Source: Cytophagales bacterium (lineage in GTDB: Bacteria > Bacteroidota > Bacteroidia > Cytophagales > Cyclobacteriaceae). From it: a stretch of 64,000 nucleotides of DNA. The position numbers and the translations under genes are program-made. The notes below the pieces were generated by a model. That model made no database searches, had not been told where the DNA came from, and saw only the letters and a list, made by a program, of their open reading frames with translations. Where the stretch lies: the NCBI GenBank assembly GCA_017303805.1, contig JAFLBQ010000006.1, positions 124,001-188,000 of the forward strand, in the 5' to 3' direction. The number at the start of each line of letters is the position of its first letter. Positions within the stretch are counted from its first letter, which is position 1. This document shows, piece after piece, positions 60,129-64,000 of the stretch.

Positions 60129-61637
60129 TCAAACTATTTCAAGTATCGTATTTTTATTTGCGTTTAGATACTCCCTGGCATAGTCAAGTTCGCCACGCGA
60201 TTGGGAGTAAAGCGTATATAAAATATCTCCCGGATTTACTTTTTTATATAAAGGTGAGAGGAAAAGAATACCCGCCCCCGGAGATTGTGGTGCCCCGCAC
60301 AACTTGGCCAACCTTGCCAACCTCCGGTTATCTATGCGGGCCACTACACCGGAATGATCGCATCGTACATCATATTTGTATTCACCAATTACGGGCTCGG
60401 TAAATCTTCCTTGTGCCTGGCAAATGGCTTGGAATTTTTTCCACGCCTCTCCCTTTTCCAGTATGTTGAAGGCCATTTGATAGCCGCCAGCGGCTTTGGC
60501 TTTACCGGTAATCTCTAACAGACGCCCCGCCAGTTTCAACGAGCGGTCTCTAAGATCAATGGGAGCATCGTGTTCACCTTTTAATACAGCAATGACATCC
60601 TTTGCCTCCAATGCAGGGCCAATTCCCCGGCCCACTGGCTGTTGCCCATCTGTAAAGATGACATCGAGATTCATACCTATGGCAGTAGCCACGTTCATCA
60701 TAAGATCTTTGAGGTGAACCGCTTCTTCCATAGTTCTCACTTTAGCTGATTCACCAACAGGTATGTCAATGACAACATGCGTAGAACCTGCCGCTGCTTT
60801 TTTCGAAAGTACCGAAGCAATCAATTGGGCGGGGCTATCCAGATCAAGCGATCGTTCAATGGAAATCAGGATATCATCTGCCGGGCTAAGGTTAACAGCG
60901 CCTCCCCAAGCCATACAACCGCCTTCCTTTTCTATAACTTTTTGTATGGTTTCTAAATCGAGGTTCACATTCGTGAAAGTTTCTACAGTGTCGGCAGTTC
61001 CTGCAGGTGATGTAATGGCTCTTGATGAAGTTTTTGGAATTGTTAGACCTGCCGCAGCAACGATGCTCACTACAATAGGAGTTGTTCGATTTCCGGGCAG
61101 ACCACCTATGCAATGCTTGTCTACCACAATACCGGGCCATGAAAGCTTTTGCCCTGAATGTACCATCGCTTTGGTTAATGAAATTATCTCTTCGTTATTA
61201 AGGCGACCATCTGAACACGCTGCAATGAATGAAGCAAGTTCTATGTTTGAATATTTGCCTAAGGTGATGTCATTAATAATTTGCTGATATGCTTCCGAAG
61301 GCAGCGTTTGTCCGTATAGTTTGGCGCGTACGCTTCGAAGTGATTCAACGGGTGGAAGATGCAGCACCTCAATCAAATCACCTTCCTTTAAATTCAAACG
61401 CCTCATTGCTTCCATCGACAAGGCTGCTTCGCTGTGGTTTAGCAGTTGAGTGTTATGAATTACATTCAGTGTTGCAATGATATCCCGACCATCATATTTT
61501 ACAATCACTCTCGTAAGCGCGGTGAATCCTTCTGATAAGCATACATGACAATCATGACGCATGTAGATAATATTTTCACGGTAGGTGTCAATACCGATCG
61601 ATTTTATTTTTAAATGATTTGAATGATTATGTTCCAT
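60129..61637 (-). CDS. AMP-phosphorylase / thymidine-phosphorylase-family enzyme
   Basis: 502 residues from MEHNHSNHLKIKSIG; length fits the AMP-phosphorylase class (about 500), not the 440-residue thymidine phosphorylase. The phosphate/nucleoside region reads DKHCIGGLPGNRTTPIVVSI and PKTSSRAITSPAGTADTVE, as in archaeal AMP phosphorylases. In archaea this reaction gives ribose-1,5-bisphosphate from NMP; the bacterial product and partner enzymes are unknown. It is followed by a PRPP-synthetase homologue. Confidence 0.85.
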   Translation of the reverse strand: MEHNHSNHLKIKSIGIDTYRENIIYMRHDCHVCLSEGFTALTRVIVKYDGRDIIATLNVIHNTQLLNHSEAALSMEAMRRLNLKEGDLIEVLHLPPVESLRSVRAKLYGQTLPSEAYQQIINDITLGKYSNIELASFIAACSDGRLNNEEIISLTKAMVHSGQKLSWPGIVVDKHCIGGLPGNRTTPIVVSIVAAAGLTIPKTSSRAITSPAGTADTVETFTNVNLDLETIQKVIEKEGGCMAWGGAVNLSPADDILISIERSLDLDSPAQLIASVLSKKAAAGSTHVVIDIPVGESAKVRTMEEAVHLKDLMMNVATAIGMNLDVIFTDGQQPVGRGIGPALEAKDVIAVLKGEHDAPIDLRDRSLKLAGRLLEITGKAKAAGGYQMAFNILEKGEAWKKFQAICQAQGRFTEPVIGEYKYDVRCDHSGVVARIDNRRLARLAKLCGAPQSPGAGILFLSPLYKKVNPGDILYTLYSQSRGELDYAREYLNANKNTILEIV

Positions 61638-61642
61638 AATTC

Positions 61643-62128
61643 TTAACTGCTTTTTAAAAGTTTTTTCTTGCAGTCGTCTAGCATGTGCTTTAAACACCAC
61701 AGGCAGTACCAATCCGCAAACAAAAATGAAAGGAGTCGGTAAAAGAATCCTTGAGGCCTTTCGTAACTGATGGACATTTCGGCCGATGTTCCACCGGGAA
61801 ATGGTGTAAGCAGCAGATGCATCCTATACCACGAATAAATGATTAGTTGAGGCGTGCCAATAGTTTCCCACGTCTTTTCTTGTCCCGGCATCCACTTGGC
61901 AACTTCAACAGTGAAGTCCATTTCAATTCCCATCATCCTGCCAGTCCATTGGTATTTGGTTCCTAAGCCCGTGTGGTGCTCCGTCAGGAATTTCAAATCC
62001 AGTTTACTTCCCATCATCATCATGGAAGATTGTGTCATATGCATCCCGGTAACCCCCAAATTATCGAGGCAATTAAAAACCTCTCCCGGCTGAAATGAGT
62101 AGATAGCTATACGGGTTAACGTTTTCAT
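61643..62128 (-). CDS. SRPBCC/polyketide-cyclase-like protein
   Basis: 161 residues from MKTLTRIAIYSFQ. Helix-grip fold pattern: KTLTRIAIYSFQPGEVFNCL, MGSKLDLKFLTEHHTGLGTK, TWETIGTPQLIIYSW and a C-terminal helix with two Cys pairs (WYCLWCLKHMLDDCKK). Ligand unknown. It starts 25 bp after the beta-CASP gene and ends 5 bp before the phosphorylase start. Confidence 0.65.
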   Translation of the reverse strand: MKTLTRIAIYSFQPGEVFNCLDNLGVTGMHMTQSSMMMMGSKLDLKFLTEHHTGLGTKYQWTGRMMGIEMDFTVEVAKWMPGQEKTWETIGTPQLIIYSWYRMHLLLTPFPGGTSAEMSISYERPQGFFYRLLSFLFADWYCLWCLKHMLDDCKKKLLKSS

Positions 62129-62153
62129 AAGATTTAAACAATGATTGACTTGT

Positions 62154-63518
62154 TCATAAATCAATAACCTGATTCAAATGAGGTATAGCGGTCTCCCAGT
62201 TATACACCTGTCGAATCTTATCTTGCAATGCTTGTGCTGATGCAGGCTCGCCATGGGTAATCAGAATATATTTCGGAGCCTTTGAAATACCACTCATCCA
62301 ATTGATAAGTTCTGCCTGATCAGCATGAGCTGACAAGCCGTCAACGTTTATGACGGATGCGCTTACCTTGAAAAACTTTCCTCTTAGTTTTATTTCACGT
62401 GCTCCATCCAACAGTTGACGGCCCCTTGTTCCCTCCGCCTGATAACCAACCAGAAGAATCGTTGCAGCTTTGTCATTTAGATAACGTTCAAAATAAGTAA
62501 GAATTCGTCCACCGGTTGCCATTCCGCTTCCGGCTATAATTATTTTCGGATGTTGATCCGCGACAAGTTTCATTGTTTCTTCCATGGTTTTTACACGGAT
62601 AATGTCATGGCACATTTCTGTGCACTCTTCCTTCGATAACCTGTGCCATTCGGAATGGCGGTGAAAAATTTCCAAAACGTTTCGCCCCATGGGACTATCC
62701 ATATAAACAGGTACTTCAGGAATGGCTTTTCTTTTTTTCAGTTTCCATAACAGGAACATCAACAACTGTGTACGCTCAACGGCAAAGCTCGGCACCAGTA
62801 TCGTTCCATTTTTGGAATAAGACTCAACAATTGCCCGGGCCAGCTGACCTTCCGCGCCTGGAGGGTGAACCCTGTTTCCATAGGTTGATTCAATCACAAG
62901 AACATCGGTTTCCACGGGTAATTCAGGTGGATAAAGTAATGGATCTTTCATTCTACCAATATCACCGGAGAATGTGATTAGCCTTCCATTAACTTTCAAT
63001 TCAATGTACGTTGCCCCTACGATGTGACCATTGTAACAAAACCGAACATGAATAGTGTCTGTCACTTTTATCCACTCCTTAATAGGCTGCGAAACAAAAA
63101 GGGGAATTGTTTTTTGCACATCGTCAAGGTCGTAAAGCGGAAGGGCCTTCTTATGTTTACTGTACCGGAAACGATTGGCATGTTCTGCGGCTTCTTCCTG
63201 GATTTTGGCACTGTCCTCTAAAATCACTTTGGCAATTTCGCAAGTGGGTGCCGTACACCAGATCGGTCCGCTAAAACCTTCTTTTACCAACCTTGGTAAG
63301 TGCCCCACATGATCGAGATGGCCGTGGGTAACTAATACCAGATCAATTGATGAAGGATCAACCGGAAACTTCTCCCAATTCAAAACACGTAATTGCTTGA
63401 GTCCCTGAAACAGACCGCAATCAATCAAGATGGTGATGTCATTTGTCTGGAGTAAATACTTTGACCCTGTTACCGTTCCGGCAGCGCCTAAAAATGTCAA
63501 CTTCATTCCGCTGTTCAT
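62154..63518 (-). CDS. Beta-CASP metallo-beta-lactamase fold RNase-like protein
   Basis: 454 residues from MNSGMKLTFLGAAGTV (a second ATG is 12 bp in). Zinc motif THGHLDHVGHLP, GDIGRMKDPLL, PSFAVERTQLL, then the beta-CASP part with GSGMATGGRILTYFERY and the RMMBL end SAHADQAELINWM. The family acts on RNA as exonuclease or endonuclease in bacteria and archaea (KH-less CPSF-like). Its start overlaps the P-type ATPase stop by four bases, an odd operon partner. Confidence 0.9.
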   Translation of the reverse strand: MNSGMKLTFLGAAGTVTGSKYLLQTNDITILIDCGLFQGLKQLRVLNWEKFPVDPSSIDLVLVTHGHLDHVGHLPRLVKEGFSGPIWCTAPTCEIAKVILEDSAKIQEEAAEHANRFRYSKHKKALPLYDLDDVQKTIPLFVSQPIKEWIKVTDTIHVRFCYNGHIVGATYIELKVNGRLITFSGDIGRMKDPLLYPPELPVETDVLVIESTYGNRVHPPGAEGQLARAIVESYSKNGTILVPSFAVERTQLLMFLLWKLKKRKAIPEVPVYMDSPMGRNVLEIFHRHSEWHRLSKEECTEMCHDIIRVKTMEETMKLVADQHPKIIIAGSGMATGGRILTYFERYLNDKAATILLVGYQAEGTRGRQLLDGAREIKLRGKFFKVSASVINVDGLSAHADQAELINWMSGISKAPKYILITHGEPASAQALQDKIRQVYNWETAIPHLNQVIDL

Positions 63519-64000
63519 TGTCTTACCAACTTGAGGCTTTTTACAATCTGAATAACGACCAAGGACAGCAGACTCATTCCCACAGAAATCATCCAGTCCT
63601 CTTTCGACATAGGGAAGATATCCAGTGCTCGTCTTACTACTTCGATCTGATAGGATATGAAAAGCAAAACCAGGCAGGCTAACACAGCATACCACACATA
63701 CCGGTTCTTCATTACCTCACTGGTAAAGAACTTCGACCCAACGGCATTCATATTGAAAACGTGCAGGATTTGTGAGAAGATAAGCGTAAAGAACAAGATG
63801 TTGTTGCAAAGTTCAGGATTCCAGGTTTCAGTCTTATGGACTGTATAATGACTTATGAGTACAGCACCTAACGTAGTCAAGGTGATGATAACGGAATAGA
63901 AAATAATCGCAGTCCATCGTTGTGTATCGATAATTGGTTCCTCAGTGTTGCGGGGAGGTTGTTTCATAATGGAGGCGCCACCGGCCGTTACACCAAGGGC
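63515..64000 (-). CDS. C-terminal part of a P-type cation-transporting ATPase (5' end outside window)
   Basis: The frame is open to the window edge, reading ALGVTAGGASIMKQPPRN before the first internal Met; SIMKQPPR matches the IM(K/R)RPPR stretch of P2-type ATPases. The 162 visible residues hold the last membrane helices (ILFFTLIFSQILHVFNMNAV). The cytoplasmic domains lie beyond the window. Substrate not assignable (Ca2+ or similar in the family). Overlaps the beta-CASP gene by four bases. Confidence 0.8.
   Translation of the reverse strand, partial: ALGVTAGGASIMKQPPRNTEEPIIDTQRWTAIIFYSVIITLTTLGAVLISHYTVHKTETWNPELCNNILFFTLIFSQILHVFNMNAVGSKFFTSEVMKNRYVWYAVLACLVLLFISYQIEVVRRALDIFPMSKEDWMISVGMSLLSLVVIQIVKSLKLVRQ

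Overview
The window looks like chromosomal DNA of a Bacteroidota bacterium, most likely of the Cytophagales type. Reasons: DUF2911, DUF3347, DUF2147, DUF2231, DUF6769-like and HYC_CC_PP-like proteins; a LytS/LytTR sensor-regulator pair; a TonB-dependent receptor with an N-terminal carboxypeptidase-regulatory-like domain; many lipoproteins; weak Shine-Dalgarno signals; and a clear TAnnTTTG-type -7 box before the mercury operon. No rRNA, integrase, transposase or CRISPR array is visible. The only tRNA is tRNA-Lys(UUU).

Region 1 (1-11.8 kb, mostly + strand) reads as ordinary chromosome. It holds two secreted YHS-domain proteins, a DoxX and a DinB protein, GH5-like and GH43-like glycosidases beside galactokinase (plant-sugar use), tRNA-Lys with its own terminator, a TPR/SH3 membrane protein, a HlyD-FtsX-ABC efflux trio, a LytS-type kinase with its LytTR regulator, and a Dabb-domain protein.

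Region 2 (11.8-14.6 kb) looks accessory. It holds a mobile-type RadC/JAB protein, an uncharacterised protein with a restriction-nuclease-like D...QxK motif, and 450 bp of non-coding DNA packed with three long imperfect hairpins of similar design but different sequence.

Region 3 (14.6-45.3 kb, all - strand) is a large copper/silver tolerance locus. Entering from the right: small metal-linked secreted proteins and an SPFH lipoprotein; an AraC regulator with a metal-binding-like N-terminus; CusA (split by a -1 frameshift at an A AAA AAA heptamer), TolC-like CusC and two CusB adaptors carrying Cys-His metal-binding modules; three DUF3347 copies; two multicopper oxidases; a CPH-type copper P-type ATPase; YceI, DUF2911 and PepSY proteins; methyltransferases; a universal stress protein; and a GT2/GT39 envelope-sugar pair. 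A stand-alone HhH plus nuclease-like gene sits in the middle. Two 44-45-residue MxKPCC membrane proteins are present that are easily missed.

Region 4 (45.5-51.8 kb, + strand) holds four small envelope genes and then a mercury operon: ArsR regulator, MerTP, a periplasmic HMA protein, MerA, a CsoR-like protein without the usual metal ligands, a Cys-Pro-rich exported peptide and a second MerTP. There is no MerR or MerB. The promoter carries an ArsR-type operator over the -33 element.

Region 5 (52-64 kb, - strand) holds a GH13 amylase, a porin, a HYC_CC_PP-like protein, a TonB-dependent receptor behind two Fur-type palindromes, and a tight run comprising a P-type ATPase (cut by the window edge), a beta-CASP RNase-like protein, an SRPBCC protein, an AMP-phosphorylase-like enzyme and a PRPP-synthetase homologue. 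Metal export, periplasmic metal oxidation and metal binding dominate the window. All functions are inferred from sequence by eye; no search was run.
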